Below, in pieces: positions 9,912-19,258 of a stretch of DNA of 64,000 nucleotides. Under the pieces are notes generated by a model, which saw only the letters and a program-made list of their open reading frames with translations, had not been told where the DNA came from and made no database searches. Position 1 is the stretch's first letter, and every line of letters starts with the position of its first letter. A program made the position numbers and the translations under genes. Source of the DNA: Tunicatimonas pelagia (GTDB taxonomy: Bacteria > Bacteroidota > Bacteroidia > Cytophagales > Cyclobacteriaceae); the NCBI RefSeq assembly GCF_030506325.1, contig NZ_CP120683.1, positions 2,480,001-2,544,000 on the forward strand. Reading direction: 5' to 3'.

Positions 9912-10000
9912 CCGTCTTTAAATGTTCATAGAAAAACGCAGCCCTTATTAAGGGCTTACATAAAATGCAGACGCAACTCGTCTGCGAACATTAAAGACGG
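9912..10000. promoter_or_regulatory. Nested stem-loops between czcI-like gene and czcC
   Basis: Three inverted repeats are nested here. The outer arms are 9912-9927 and 9986-10000, which match except for one extra base. Inside are AGCCCTTA/TAAGGGCT (9940-9956) and GCAGACG/CGTCTGC with a 5-nt loop (9967-9985). The outer arm covers the czcI stop codon. In the polycistronic RNA this would be a multi-branched structure, a candidate attenuator, processing or stability element that sets the ratio of CzcI to CzcCBA. Confidence 0.6.
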
Positions 10001-10311
10001 GGTGGGCGTTTTAAACCGTAAGGCTCGGTAGAATAATAGTTGTCTGTCGATGCGATGAAATTTTGTTTAGTCACACGAAGTGGTACTTTCGTCTGTATCT
10101 CTGGGGTTGCCATCGAATGCGAGTGAATACAGCAACAATCATCACAATGATTTTGATCCTGCTCTGAATGACAAGGTTTATCATCTGTATGATCATCTTG
10201 TTGTAGTTGAAGATGGGCATATGCCTGGTTCGGCGTGGTGGCATGAGCCATATCAATAAAGCCCCCCGCCGTAAGAGCAAATAACAGTACGATTAAGGTC
10301 AAAACACGCAT
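9991..10311 (-). CDS. czcI: CzcI-like small periplasmic His/Cys-rich protein
   Basis: 106 residues with a clear signal peptide (MRVLTLIVLLFALTAGGFIDMAHA) and a metal-ligand cluster containing HSEQDQNHCDDCCCIHSHSM in the middle. It ends in GLKRPPRL, the proline-rich C-terminus seen in CzcI-type proteins placed ahead of czcCBA in Proteobacteria. The role of CzcI is poorly known; it probably binds metal in the periplasm and modulates the operon. Family assignment rests on position, size and composition, not on a search. Promoter sequences must lie in 10312-10567, shared with the divergent gene. Confidence 0.7.
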   Translation of the reverse strand: MRVLTLIVLLFALTAGGFIDMAHATTPNQAYAHLQLQQDDHTDDKPCHSEQDQNHCDDCCCIHSHSMATPEIQTKVPLRVTKQNFIASTDNYYSTEPYGLKRPPRL

Positions 10312-10567
10312 AATATTAGCATAGGCTCATATTGCTTATCTGTAAATGACGAATTTTGTACGAAGTCTGCTCTTGAAACAGTTTAGGTTGGGTAAGCAGT
10401 GACTATATACCTTAAAACTTAATACATTCTTTTTGCTAAAACCTAAGTGCTATATACCGGGGCGAAGTGTTGCTGAGAGAAGATATACAGGATATTGAGG
10501 GGAAGGGGATCTTTAAACAGGCAATTTCAAAAAACGGAAACTAAGCAAGCGCTTCTATCGTTGAGCA
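10312..10567. promoter_or_regulatory. Shared divergent region between two metal-efflux operons
   Basis: 256 bp with no supported gene. Both flanking genes start outward from it, so promoters for the czcI-CBA unit (minus) and the fused-pump unit (plus) should be here. It is AT-rich in the middle (around 10400-10440). I see no strong inverted repeat. Confidence 0.4.
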
Positions 10568-10912
10568 GTGGTAGATAAACACTTTACATCTTTGCGCGTC
10601 TTTTCTCTCGTATGGTCTTTTTATGTACTGCTGCTAGCCTCAGTCCCTTGCAGCGATGAACCCGTATCCGACGTGGCTACCGACCAGACTGTTGTAGCAG
10701 CTAGCCAATCCGATGCGCATCCGCACGGACACGATAGCGAAGATTTTTGTACTCCGTTTTGTCAGTGTCATTGCTGCCATTCCCACGTAGTATTCTTTGC
10801 CGCCTTTGGGTCGCTGGATCGTCCTGAGCCAGTAACTCCATCATTTATAAACTATACTCCTCAGGCCGAACAGTCCTACGCCTTCTCTCTATTTCAGCCT
10901 CCACAAGGGTAG
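10568..10912 (+). CDS. Small secreted His/Cys-rich protein ahead of the fused RND pump
   Basis: 114 residues starting at a GTG. It has a hydrophobic leader (VFSLVWSFYVLLLASVPC, possibly a lipoprotein signal with Cys), then a metal-ligand cluster HPHGHDSEDFCTPFCQCHCCHSH and a C-terminus ending FQPPQG. It resembles the small proteins (DUF6660-like, from memory) that precede CzcA-type pumps in Bacteroidota, and it is the functional counterpart of the divergent CzcI-like protein. Likely a periplasmic metal-binding or sensing partner of the pump 82 bp downstream. The GTG start is the only one giving a full leader; a start a few codons further in is possible. Confidence 0.7.
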   Translation: MVDKHFTSLRVFSLVWSFYVLLLASVPCSDEPVSDVATDQTVVAASQSDAHPHGHDSEDFCTPFCQCHCCHSHVVFFAAFGSLDRPEPVTPSFINYTPQAEQSYAFSLFQPPQG

Positions 10913-10994
10913 ATTAGCTCACTGTTTTTTGCCTCTTTTCCCCTTTATCCGGGAGAGGTATGTCATTTTTTATTGGCTGATCTAATCCATTTAT

Positions 10995-13900
10995 ATGATT
11001 AATAAAATCATTGCCTTCTCGATACACAACAAGTTTATCGTAGGGCTGCTGGTGCTCGCTTTGATCGGTACCGGCCTCTATTCCATGTACACGGTTAACC
11101 TGGGGTCGGTACCGGACATTACCAACAACCAAGTGCAGGTGATTACTGTCTCCCAGAACCTATCGACCGAAGATATGGAGCAATTTGTGACCTACCCGGT
11201 CGAGCTGGCAATGGGCAACTTGCCGGGCGTCGAAGAAATTCGCTCTATTTCCCGTTTTGGCTTGTCAGTGGTCACCATCGTTTTTGCTGACGATATGGGT
11301 ACCTACCTGCCTCGCCAACTGGTGCAGGAACAGCTCAACGAGTTACGAGAAACTATTCCCGAGGCATTTGGCATCCCCTCTCTGGGGCCGATCTCTACCG
11401 GTTTAGGGCAAATCTACGAGTATACTCTTCAGCCTAAAGCGGGCTACGATACGGTCTATTCACCTATGGAGCTACGCACTATTCAGGACTGGATCGTCAA
11501 GCGACAGCTTACGCTGCTGGACGGGGTGGTAGAAGTCAACTCCTTCGGGGGTTACATTAAGCAGTACGAGGTAGCGATCATCCCCGAACGGCTCAACGCG
11601 ATGGACATCAGTATTTCAGAGGTGTACGAAGCCTTAGAGCGCAACAACGTCAATACGGGCGGAGCTTATCTGGAGAACGACCGGATGGCTACCTTCATCC
11701 GGGGCGAAGGGCTTATTCGCTCACTAGACGACATTCGGAAGATTGTGATTAAAAACGAACAAGGCCTTCCAATCACCATTGGCGATATTGCCGAGCGGGT
11801 GGACTTCGGCCATCAGATACGCTACGGGGCCTTTACCCAAGATGGCGAGGAAGCGGTCGGCGGGATCATCATGATGCTGAAGGGGGCTAATCCCAACGCG
11901 GTGATTCAGGACGTAAAGGAACGAATGGCCGAGGTAGAAAAATCGCTGCCTAAAGGACTGGAAATTACTTCCTTCATTGACCGTAGTGCCTTGATCGGCC
12001 GCACCACCGATACGGTACAGCAAAACCTGCTAGAAGGAGCACTGATCGTCATCTTTGCCCTGGTCATCCTGCTAGGTAGTTTGCGGGGCGGCATCATCAC
12101 GGCTACCACCATTCCATTGTCGCTGCTGTTTGCCTTTATCCTGATGAAGCAGTTCGGCGTGTGGGCCAACCTGATGAGCTTAGGGGCTATTGACTTCGGT
12201 ATCATCATCGACGGGGCGGTTATCATCATCGAGGGTACGGTATACGAAATTCAGAAACGCATCCGAGCCGGACAAGCAAAGTTTACCCAAGCCCAAATGG
12301 ACGAGGTGGCCTACGAGGCAGGTAGCACCATGATGAACTCGGCCTTCTTCGGGCAAATCATCATCCTGATTGTGTTTGCCCCTATTCTGTTTTTGACCGG
12401 CGTAGAGGGTAAGATGTTCCGCCCGATGGCCTTTACCTTCGGCTTTGCTATGCTAGGAGCCATTGTGTTGTGTCTGACCTACGTTCCTATGATGTCGGCT
12501 CTACTGATGCGCCCGATCACCAATCAGAAGAACTGGTTTGGGCGATTAGAACGCGGGTTGGAACGGTTCAGTGATCGGCTCATCGGCGGACTGCAACGCG
12601 CTTACCAACCTCTGCTACAAGGGGCCTTACGGTTCAAAATGGTAGTACTGGGCGTAGCCCTATTATTGTTGGTCGGAGCCGGGTTCCTCTTTTCACGGAT
12701 GGGCGGTGAGTTTGTGCCCCAGCTCGACGAGGGTGACCTGGCAATGCAAGCCTTGATCCGACCGGGTAGTTCGCTCACTCAATCACTAGAAGTTTCCAAA
12801 GCGATTGAGACCCTTTTGCTGGATAACTTTCCAGAAGTGAAGACAGTAACTGCTCGCATTGGGGTGGCCGATATTCCGACTGATCCTATGCCGATGGACA
12901 TTGCCGATATGTATATCATTCTAGAAAAGGATCGCGATCAGTGGGTAAGCGCCGACACTAAAGAAGAACTGATTGACCAGATTAAGGATACACTTAATAA
13001 GGAGCTGACCGGGGTCAATCTAGTCTTTACCCAACCGGTAGAGCTGCGCTTCAACGAATTGCTGGAAGGGGTTCGCGAAGACATAGCTGTCAAGCTTTAC
13101 GGCGAAGACCTGGAGGTCTTATCCAGCAAAGTAGAAGAAATGGCTGAGATCATCCGCACTGTTCCCGGTGCCGGGGATGTCAGCCCGGAACGTATTACGG
13201 GACTGCCCCAGATGACAGTGCTCTACAACCGCGATAAGCTCGCCCAGTATGGCTTGGATATTCAAAAGCTCAACGAGTACATCAGCTCAGCCTTCGCGGG
13301 GGGCGTGGCCGGAGTGGTGTTCGAGGGCGAAAAGCGCTTCGATCTGGTCGTGCGGCTTGACGAATCCCACCGCCAGGATATTGATGACCTACGCACCTTG
13401 TACGTTGACCTCTCGGATGGCACCCAGATTCCGATTAAAGAAGTAGCGGATATCCTCTACGTACCCGGGCCCATGCAGATTTCGCGTGATGACACCTACC
13501 GTCGTACCTACGTAGGCGTGAACGCTCGAGGGCGTGATGTGGAGTCAGTGGTAAATGACATCCAGCAACGGCTGGATGAAGAACTAGATCTGCCGCCGGG
13601 CTACTACATTACCTACGGCGGTGAGTTTGAGAACCTGCGGCGAGCCAAACAGCGACTTTCGTTGGTAGTCCCTATCGCTTTGTTTCTAATCTTCGTGCTG
13701 CTCTACTTTGCCCTGGAGTCCTTCTGGCAGTCACTGATGATCTACGTAGCCATTCCACTTGCCACCATCGGAGGTGTGCTGGCCCTATGGCTGCGCGACA
13801 TGCCGTTCAGCATCTCGGCGGGCGTGGGCTTTATCGTGCTGTTCGGCGTGGCAGTGCTTAACGGCTTGGTTTTGATCAACCGCTTCAATTCTCTCAAGGA

Positions 13901-15419
13901 AGAAGGAGTAACCAGCATCCGTGAGCGCATCATGACGGGCACTAAGGAGAGAATCCGGCCCATTATGCTTACGGCTACAACCGATATCTTTGGTTTCCTA
14001 CCAATGGCCTTTTCTTCGTCGGCTGGAGCCGAAGTGCAGCGTCCCCTGGCTACCGTGGTGATTGGCGGGATGCTCAGTGCGACCCTGCTGACGCTGGTGG
14101 TTCTACCTGCACTCTATTCTCTACTGGAACACTGGCGGGCTAACCGTATGGATAAAAGCCCCGAGGAACCTAAAAAACTGGCCTCAACACATTTTATCGT
14201 ACTGCTTATTCTGAGCGGAGGACTTTTAAGCTTTTCTAGCCCAGCATGCGCGCAGTCAGACAGTTTGCCTACGATTAATCTGGAACAGGCGCAAGCACGG
14301 GCGGTGACAAACTATCCCCGGCTACAAGCAGATCGGCTGGAAATTGAAAATCAGCAGATGCTCAAAAAGACCGCCTGGAACTTGGGCAACACTCAGGTAT
14401 TTACCGGGCGGGAAGAAGTCGATGCGAACTTGGATATAGGCAATGGGGTGCAAACAGTAGTGGGGGTACAGCAGCAACAAGTTGCTATCTTCGGGATTGC
14501 TCCCCGATTGCGGCTCCAACAGCAACGGGTCACCTTGGCCGAAGAATCGCTCGAGTTGTCTACCGCCGAAGTGGTGCGAGCAGTAAGCCAGGCGTGGGGC
14601 CAAGCCTACACTACGCAGCGGATTTACCGGGTATACGACAGCTTGGAAGCGGTCTTCGATGACATCGTGCGGGCGGCTAAAATCCGATTGGAAGTAGAAG
14701 AAACTTCTCGGCTCGCCTACCTGGCTACTGCCAATCAGGCCAACGAAGTGCAGATTCAACGAGAACAGGCCTATCGCGATTACCGGGCAGCCCTGCAACG
14801 GCTCAACCGCTGGTTGGTCAGCGATACATTATTTACCGTAGCCGACGTATCAGTCGACATACTGGATGAGCCACTACGTCAACGAACCGATTCACTCACT
14901 GACCACCCTTTGCTGGATGTTTACCAACAACAGCTTCGGGTAGCTGACGCTACGGTTCACGAGCGACGGGCGCAGTTCTATCCGCAACTCCAGGGACAGT
15001 ACGGCTGGCAGCGCGTCGATGGACAGAGCGGATTTTATACGTACCAACTTGGCGTGCGGGTACCGCTGTTCTTCGGTCCCGAGCTGGGCCGCACCCAGTC
15101 TGCCCAAGTGGAGCGCGCCATCGCTGAGCAACATTTGCGGCAAACCCTACAGGACATTCACGCCGCCTACCACGAAGCACAGCAGCAGTATCTGAAGTGG
15201 CGCAACTCCTGGAACTACTATCAGGAAAACGCCCTGCCGCTAGCGCAAGAGCAACGCACTGGGTCGGTGCTAGCCTACCGGGAAGGGGCTATCGACTACG
15301 TGACCTTTCTACAAAATATCCGGGACGCCATTCGTATTGAAGTAGATGCCTGGCAGGCCTTCGGTAACTATCTGAACCGCCGCTACCAACTCACCTATTA
15401 TCTGAACTCATCCAATTAA
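10995..15419 (+). CDS. czcA: CzcA RND permease fused to a CzcC/TolC outer-membrane channel
   Basis: 1474 residues, about 430 longer than a normal CzcA. Residues 1-1050 are a complete HME-RND pump with DFGIIIDGAVIII in the fourth helix, the pattern of divalent-cation (Zn/Co/Cd/Ni) pumps. From about residue 1052 (MDKSPEEPKK) comes a hydrophobic signal-like stretch (FIVLLILSGGLLSF, then SPACAQ), followed by a TolC-type channel of about 390 residues (INLEQAQARAVTNYPRLQAD). For the channel to reach the outer membrane the chain must be cut at the internal signal, or the gene may also be translated from the internal ATG at 14148. Such fusions are known in Bacteroidota. The adaptor gene follows 12 bp later. 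Confidence 0.93.
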   Translation: MINKIIAFSIHNKFIVGLLVLALIGTGLYSMYTVNLGSVPDITNNQVQVITVSQNLSTEDMEQFVTYPVELAMGNLPGVEEIRSISRFGLSVVTIVFADDMGTYLPRQLVQEQLNELRETIPEAFGIPSLGPISTGLGQIYEYTLQPKAGYDTVYSPMELRTIQDWIVKRQLTLLDGVVEVNSFGGYIKQYEVAIIPERLNAMDISISEVYEALERNNVNTGGAYLENDRMATFIRGEGLIRSLDDIRKIVIKNEQGLPITIGDIAERVDFGHQIRYGAFTQDGEEAVGGIIMMLKGANPNAVIQDVKERMAEVEKSLPKGLEITSFIDRSALIGRTTDTVQQNLLEGALIVIFALVILLGSLRGGIITATTIPLSLLFAFILMKQFGVWANLMSLGAIDFGIIIDGAVIIIEGTVYEIQKRIRAGQAKFTQAQMDEVAYEAGSTMMNSAFFGQIIILIVFAPILFLTGVEGKMFRPMAFTFGFAMLGAIVLCLTYVPMMSALLMRPITNQKNWFGRLERGLERFSDRLIGGLQRAYQPLLQGALRFKMVVLGVALLLLVGAGFLFSRMGGEFVPQLDEGDLAMQALIRPGSSLTQSLEVSKAIETLLLDNFPEVKTVTARIGVADIPTDPMPMDIADMYIILEKDRDQWVSADTKEELIDQIKDTLNKELTGVNLVFTQPVELRFNELLEGVREDIAVKLYGEDLEVLSSKVEEMAEIIRTVPGAGDVSPERITGLPQMTVLYNRDKLAQYGLDIQKLNEYISSAFAGGVAGVVFEGEKRFDLVVRLDESHRQDIDDLRTLYVDLSDGTQIPIKEVADILYVPGPMQISRDDTYRRTYVGVNARGRDVESVVNDIQQRLDEELDLPPGYYITYGGEFENLRRAKQRLSLVVPIALFLIFVLLYFALESFWQSLMIYVAIPLATIGGVLALWLRDMPFSISAGVGFIVLFGVAVLNGLVLINRFNSLKEEGVTSIRERIMTGTKERIRPIMLTATTDIFGFLPMAFSSSAGAEVQRPLATVVIGGMLSATLLTLVVLPALYSLLEHWRANRMDKSPEEPKKLASTHFIVLLILSGGLLSFSSPACAQSDSLPTINLEQAQARAVTNYPRLQADRLEIENQQMLKKTAWNLGNTQVFTGREEVDANLDIGNGVQTVVGVQQQQVAIFGIAPRLRLQQQRVTLAEESLELSTAEVVRAVSQAWGQAYTTQRIYRVYDSLEAVFDDIVRAAKIRLEVEETSRLAYLATANQANEVQIQREQAYRDYRAALQRLNRWLVSDTLFTVADVSVDILDEPLRQRTDSLTDHPLLDVYQQQLRVADATVHERRAQFYPQLQGQYGWQRVDGQSGFYTYQLGVRVPLFFGPELGRTQSAQVERAIAEQHLRQTLQDIHAAYHEAQQQYLKWRNSWNYYQENALPLAQEQRTGSVLAYREGAIDYVTFLQNIRDAIRIEVDAWQAFGNYLNRRYQLTYYLNSSN

Positions 15420-15431
15420 CGCAATACAATC

Positions 15432-16646
15432 ATGAATAAGCATCGTATATTCGTAGCAATTCTCGGGCTGATCGGCTTATTGTTCGTAGGCTGTGACAGT
15501 GAATCTGCCGAGCATCAGGAAGGTCAAGGGCTCCATTCTGAGACCAAAGAGACCGAGCATGACGAAGGGGAAATTTCCAGAGTCGTTCATTTATCTGATC
15601 GTAAGTTTCGTAGTCTGGCTATCAAGATAGATACAATTCCTATCCGTCCGCTGACCGGTGTAGTGAAAGCTAACGGACGATTGGAAGTACCGCCCCAGCA
15701 CGAAGCCACCGTGACAGCCATCCTGGGAGCCAATATCTCATCCATCCGGGTGATTGAGGGTGATAAAGTGAGTAAGGGGCAGGTGCTGGCATATATCGCT
15801 CATCCAGACCTCGTTCAGCTTCAAACCAACTATCTGAAGGCTTACCGACAAGCGCAGTTTCTAGAGAAAGAATACCAGCGGCAAAAGCGGCTCTATGAAG
15901 CAGAAGTCGGAGCTGGCAAAACCTTTCAGCAGACCGAGGCCGACTACCTATCTATACGGGATGAGGTGAAGGGTTACGAAGCTCAGTTGCGGCAGCTTTC
16001 GCTCAACGTTAGAAAGATTCAGAACGGCGATATCTACGACTACGTACCAGTGGTCAGCTCGATCAAAGGCTATGTAGAAAAGGTGAAAGTCCAGGTAGGG
16101 CAGTACGTTGACCCCCAGACCGAAATGTTTGCGATTGTAAACACCGAGCACGTCCATGCCGACCTGATGGTCTTTGAAGAGGATGTGTACAAAGTGAAAG
16201 AGGGCCAGCAAGTGTTTTTTACCGTAGCTTCGGTGCCGGGCAATACGCTGCGGGCAGAAATCTATTCGGTAGGTAAACAGTTTGAGCAGAACCCGCGGGC
16301 GGTGCACGTGCATGCTGAGATCAAACAGAAAGAAGACTACCTTATTCCGGGTATGTATATTATGGGTAAGATTCATACGGAAAGCAAGGCAGTGCTGGCC
16401 CTGCCGCAGGAAGCCATCGTCGAAGAAGCGGGTAACCCTTACCTCTTTTTAGCGAAAGCGCATCAGGAAGATGGGCAAACAGAATGGGAGTTTACTCCCG
16501 TGGAAATCCGTACCGGAACTGTTGACGAAGACTGGGTAGAGGTGAATTTGTTGGAGCCACTGCCCTCCGGGGCGCAGGTAGCCTGGAACAACGCCTATTA
16601 CCTGGTTGCCGAAATGAACAAAGGCGAAACTTCGCATGGTCACTAA
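15432..16646 (+). CDS. czcB: RND efflux adaptor lipoprotein (CzcB/CusB family)
   Basis: 404 residues. The N-terminus is a lipoprotein signal (IGLLFVGC with lipidated Cys21), followed by an acidic/His stretch, a lipoyl domain (VIEGDKVSKGQVLAYIAHPD), a coiled-coil hairpin (residues ~130-200), a beta-barrel domain and a membrane-proximal domain. It bridges the CzcA-CzcC fusion at 10995. It is encoded 12 bp downstream of the pump in the same operon and is unlike the His-tailed adaptor at 7573. The lipid anchor, rather than a cleaved signal, is typical of Bacteroidota adaptors. Confidence 0.92.
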   Translation: MNKHRIFVAILGLIGLLFVGCDSESAEHQEGQGLHSETKETEHDEGEISRVVHLSDRKFRSLAIKIDTIPIRPLTGVVKANGRLEVPPQHEATVTAILGANISSIRVIEGDKVSKGQVLAYIAHPDLVQLQTNYLKAYRQAQFLEKEYQRQKRLYEAEVGAGKTFQQTEADYLSIRDEVKGYEAQLRQLSLNVRKIQNGDIYDYVPVVSSIKGYVEKVKVQVGQYVDPQTEMFAIVNTEHVHADLMVFEEDVYKVKEGQQVFFTVASVPGNTLRAEIYSVGKQFEQNPRAVHVHAEIKQKEDYLIPGMYIMGKIHTESKAVLALPQEAIVEEAGNPYLFLAKAHQEDGQTEWEFTPVEIRTGTVDEDWVEVNLLEPLPSGAQVAWNNAYYLVAEMNKGETSHGH

Positions 16647-16663
16647 ACAACACTAGGCACAAC

Positions 16664-17455
16664 ATGAACAAATCGACCTTTAGAATTACGAAGATGGACT
16701 GCCCTTCTGAGGAGCAGATGATCCGGATGAAGCTAGCCCCCTACGAGCAGGTCAAGCAGCTTTCGTTTGATATTCCCAACCGAATCTTGGCAGTATACCA
16801 TACGGGGGATATAAAAAGCATTCACCGGGCCATTGGTGAACTCCAGCTCAACGACCGCTTGGAAAGTACCGAAGAAGCGGAACTACCGGTGGCAACAGAT
16901 GACTCCCGCCAGCGAAAGATACTCTGGTGGGTGCTCGGGATTAATTTCGGATTCTTTGCGGTGGAAATGACTACCGGTTGGATTTCACGCTCTATGGGCT
17001 TGATAGCTGATTCGCTGGATATGCTGGCAGATTCTATTGTCTACGGATTAAGCCTCTTTGCGGTTGGAGCGGCCATTTCCCGAAAGAAGAAAGTAGCACG
17101 TATCAGCGGCTATTTTCAAATGGGATTAGCTCTGTTAGGCTTTTTAGAGGTCTTACGAAGGTTTTTTAGCGATAGTGAAACGCCTCTGTTTGAATGGATG
17201 ATCATTATTTCGGCGTTGGCACTCATCGGCAATTTGGTTTCACTTTGGCTCATCAATAAAGCCAAAAGTGAGGAAGCTCACATGCAGGCTAGTGCTATCT
17301 TTACCTCTAATGATATCGTTGTTAACGGGGGAGTGATTGTCGCTGGGGTATTGGTCTATCTGTTAAACAACAAATGGCCTGATCTGGTGATCGGCGGAAT
17401 TGTCTTCACCTTTGTGGCGCGAGGGGCTATCAGAATACTAAAACTTTCCCAATAA
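16664..17455 (+). CDS. CDF-type cation transporter with an N-terminal HMA-like domain
   Basis: 263 residues. The first ~75 residues resemble an HMA fold (FRITKMDCPSEEQMIRMKL) but keep one Cys only, so a canonical CxxC copper site is missing. Residues ~85-263 form a cation-diffusion-facilitator membrane domain with MGLIADSLDMLADSIVYG in helix 2 and FTSNDIVVNGG in helix 5, where the usual HxxxD ligands are replaced by Asp/Asn. It probably exports a divalent metal into the periplasm for the RND system. It lies 17 bp after czcB and 16 bp before another CDF gene. Substrate not predictable. Confidence 0.85.
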   Translation: MNKSTFRITKMDCPSEEQMIRMKLAPYEQVKQLSFDIPNRILAVYHTGDIKSIHRAIGELQLNDRLESTEEAELPVATDDSRQRKILWWVLGINFGFFAVEMTTGWISRSMGLIADSLDMLADSIVYGLSLFAVGAAISRKKKVARISGYFQMGLALLGFLEVLRRFFSDSETPLFEWMIIISALALIGNLVSLWLINKAKSEEAHMQASAIFTSNDIVVNGGVIVAGVLVYLLNNKWPDLVIGGIVFTFVARGAIRILKLSQ

Positions 17456-17471
17456 AAACAAAACTAAATTT

Positions 17472-18365
17472 ATGGCACACAATCATTCACACGCACACAA
17501 TCAATCAAGTAAGAACCTGAAAATTGCTTTTTTCCTCAATCTAGGCTTCACTATTCTGGAGTTCATCGGCGGTTTGTACGTCAATAGCATCGCTATTGTA
17601 TCGGACGCAGTGCATGACTTGGGTGACAGCCTGTCGCTGGGTACTTCCTGGTACCTAAACCACAAATCCAAGCAGGGAGCCACCGATAAGTTCTCTTTCG
17701 GCTACACTCGCTTTTCGCTCTTGGGTGCTTTGATCAATAGCTTGGTACTGATTGGCGGATCGGTCTACGTTATCTACGAAGCAGTAGGCAGGATTTTGGA
17801 GCCGGAGCACTCAGATGCCCAGGGCATGATTATCTTTGCGATTGTTGGCGTGCTGATTAATGGCTACGCCGCCTGGAAAATGAGCGGTGGAAAATCACTC
17901 AACGAGAAGGTTGTCTCTTGGCATCTGTTAGAAGATGTATTGGGCTGGGTAGCCGTGTTGGTGGTCGCCATTGTGCTAAGCTTTCAGGATAATCACTACT
18001 TAGACCCAGCCCTGTCGCTGTTCATTACAGCATACATCCTGTGGAACGTGATAAAGCGATTGCGCGAAACGTTGTTCATCTTTTTGCAGGGCGTGCCGGA
18101 TGACGTGAGCTTGTCGGAAATAGAAAACAAGTTGCGGGCTATTGATCACGTGGACTCCATTCATCATACCCACGTATGGTCGCTGGATGGGGAACATCAC
18201 GTGCTTACCTCGCATTTAAAATTGAAGAACATTGACAACTTCAAACAGATACTGGCAGTAAAGCAGCAAGCTAAAGAACTGCTGAAGGAATATCCGTTTT
18301 CTCATCACACGCTGGAAACGGAACTGGATCAAGAGACTTGCCGACTTGCTCAGTCTAATGAGTAA
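17472..18365 (+). CDS. czcD: Zn/Co/Cd cation diffusion facilitator (CzcD/ZitB-like)
   Basis: 297 residues. Has a His-rich N-terminus (MAHNHSHAHN), six predicted helices, metal ligands in helix 2 (VSDAVHDLGDS) and helix 5 (HLLEDVLGW, HxxxD), and a cytoplasmic C-terminal domain (SIHHTHVWSLDGEHHVL) typical of zinc exporters. It exchanges cytoplasmic Zn(II)/Co(II)/Cd(II) for protons and would feed the periplasmic RND complex. It is the last gene of the plus-strand metal operon and converges with the transglutaminase gene. Confidence 0.93.
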   Translation: MAHNHSHAHNQSSKNLKIAFFLNLGFTILEFIGGLYVNSIAIVSDAVHDLGDSLSLGTSWYLNHKSKQGATDKFSFGYTRFSLLGALINSLVLIGGSVYVIYEAVGRILEPEHSDAQGMIIFAIVGVLINGYAAWKMSGGKSLNEKVVSWHLLEDVLGWVAVLVVAIVLSFQDNHYLDPALSLFITAYILWNVIKRLRETLFIFLQGVPDDVSLSEIENKLRAIDHVDSIHHTHVWSLDGEHHVLTSHLKLKNIDNFKQILAVKQQAKELLKEYPFSHHTLETELDQETCRLAQSNE

Positions 18366-18445
18366 GGAAATAACCTCAAGTAGTCAGAACGTGCAGTTGC
18401 CCTAGTAGGGTGTTGTTGTTCTATACCAGAACGATTCGTACATCT

Positions 18446-19207
18446 TTATGGTATCAGCATCGGGTTCGCTGGTGGATCGGCTTCAACTAGAGCAGTTGTA
18501 ACCGGAAACCGGCCCTGGTCCCGGATACCCCGTACGTTATCATTGATTTGGTGACGGATCAGATAGCGGAAGGCCAGACGCTTGACTAAAGACATTTTCT
18601 GCTGGTGCTTACTGTAGAACGAGTCCGGCTCGCTAAACAGACCAAAATCCTGATTGATCCCCAAACGTTGAATAAACGTATCGTTGTTCTGCCAATCAAT
18701 CGCTGGGTTTTGTAAGTCTTCCGTATAAGCACCAAATCCGCAAAAAGTAGTACACCCTTCAAACTTACTTTGTAACTGCGTTAAATACGCTCGGTCCAGA
18801 ATGACCCCTTCCAGATAAAACCATCGTTCATCGTGCCAGACTTCTACCCAACTGTGCAAAATATTCTGTGGTGCCAGTTTGTACCACAGACCACTGATGG
18901 CCCCCTTTTGTAACGCTTTATTAATGGTAAAGCCATGAAAGCGGCAAGGAACATCCACCGCCCGCAGTAAAGCCATCAGTAGCGTAGACTTGGTATTACA
19001 CTGACCGTACCCGTCGGCTAGTATCCGGGTAGCTGAAATGTCATCGGCTGCATTGTAGCCAAACAGTATTTCATCACGTACAAAAAGATAGATACTGCGG
19101 ATTTTATCTTCGGTAGAAAGATATCGCCACCCTCTTTGATCCACTAATTGTTGAATCTGCGGGTGAGGGTAGTTCAATAAAGCCGTTTCTTTCAGATATT
19201 GTTTCAT
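18446..19207 (-). CDS. Transglutaminase-like cysteine protease-fold protein
   Basis: 253 residues, no signal peptide, so cytoplasmic. The transglutaminase core is visible: GYGQCNTKSTLLMALLRA with Cys70, HSWVEVWHDERW with His118, and an Asp at 138 in LEGVILDRAY, giving a plausible Cys-His-Asp triad. Substrates of these bacterial proteins are mostly unknown; they may act as peptidases or amidases. It lies 51 bp downstream of an AraC gene in the same direction and may be its target. Confidence 0.8.
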   Translation of the reverse strand: MKQYLKETALLNYPHPQIQQLVDQRGWRYLSTEDKIRSIYLFVRDEILFGYNAADDISATRILADGYGQCNTKSTLLMALLRAVDVPCRFHGFTINKALQKGAISGLWYKLAPQNILHSWVEVWHDERWFYLEGVILDRAYLTQLQSKFEGCTTFCGFGAYTEDLQNPAIDWQNNDTFIQRLGINQDFGLFSEPDSFYSKHQQKMSLVKRLAFRYLIRHQINDNVRGIRDQGRFPVTTALVEADPPANPMLIP

Positions 19208-19258
19208 GTCTACTACAGGTTTAATACTTAGTTAGCAAAGATAGCTAGGGTAGCAGCC

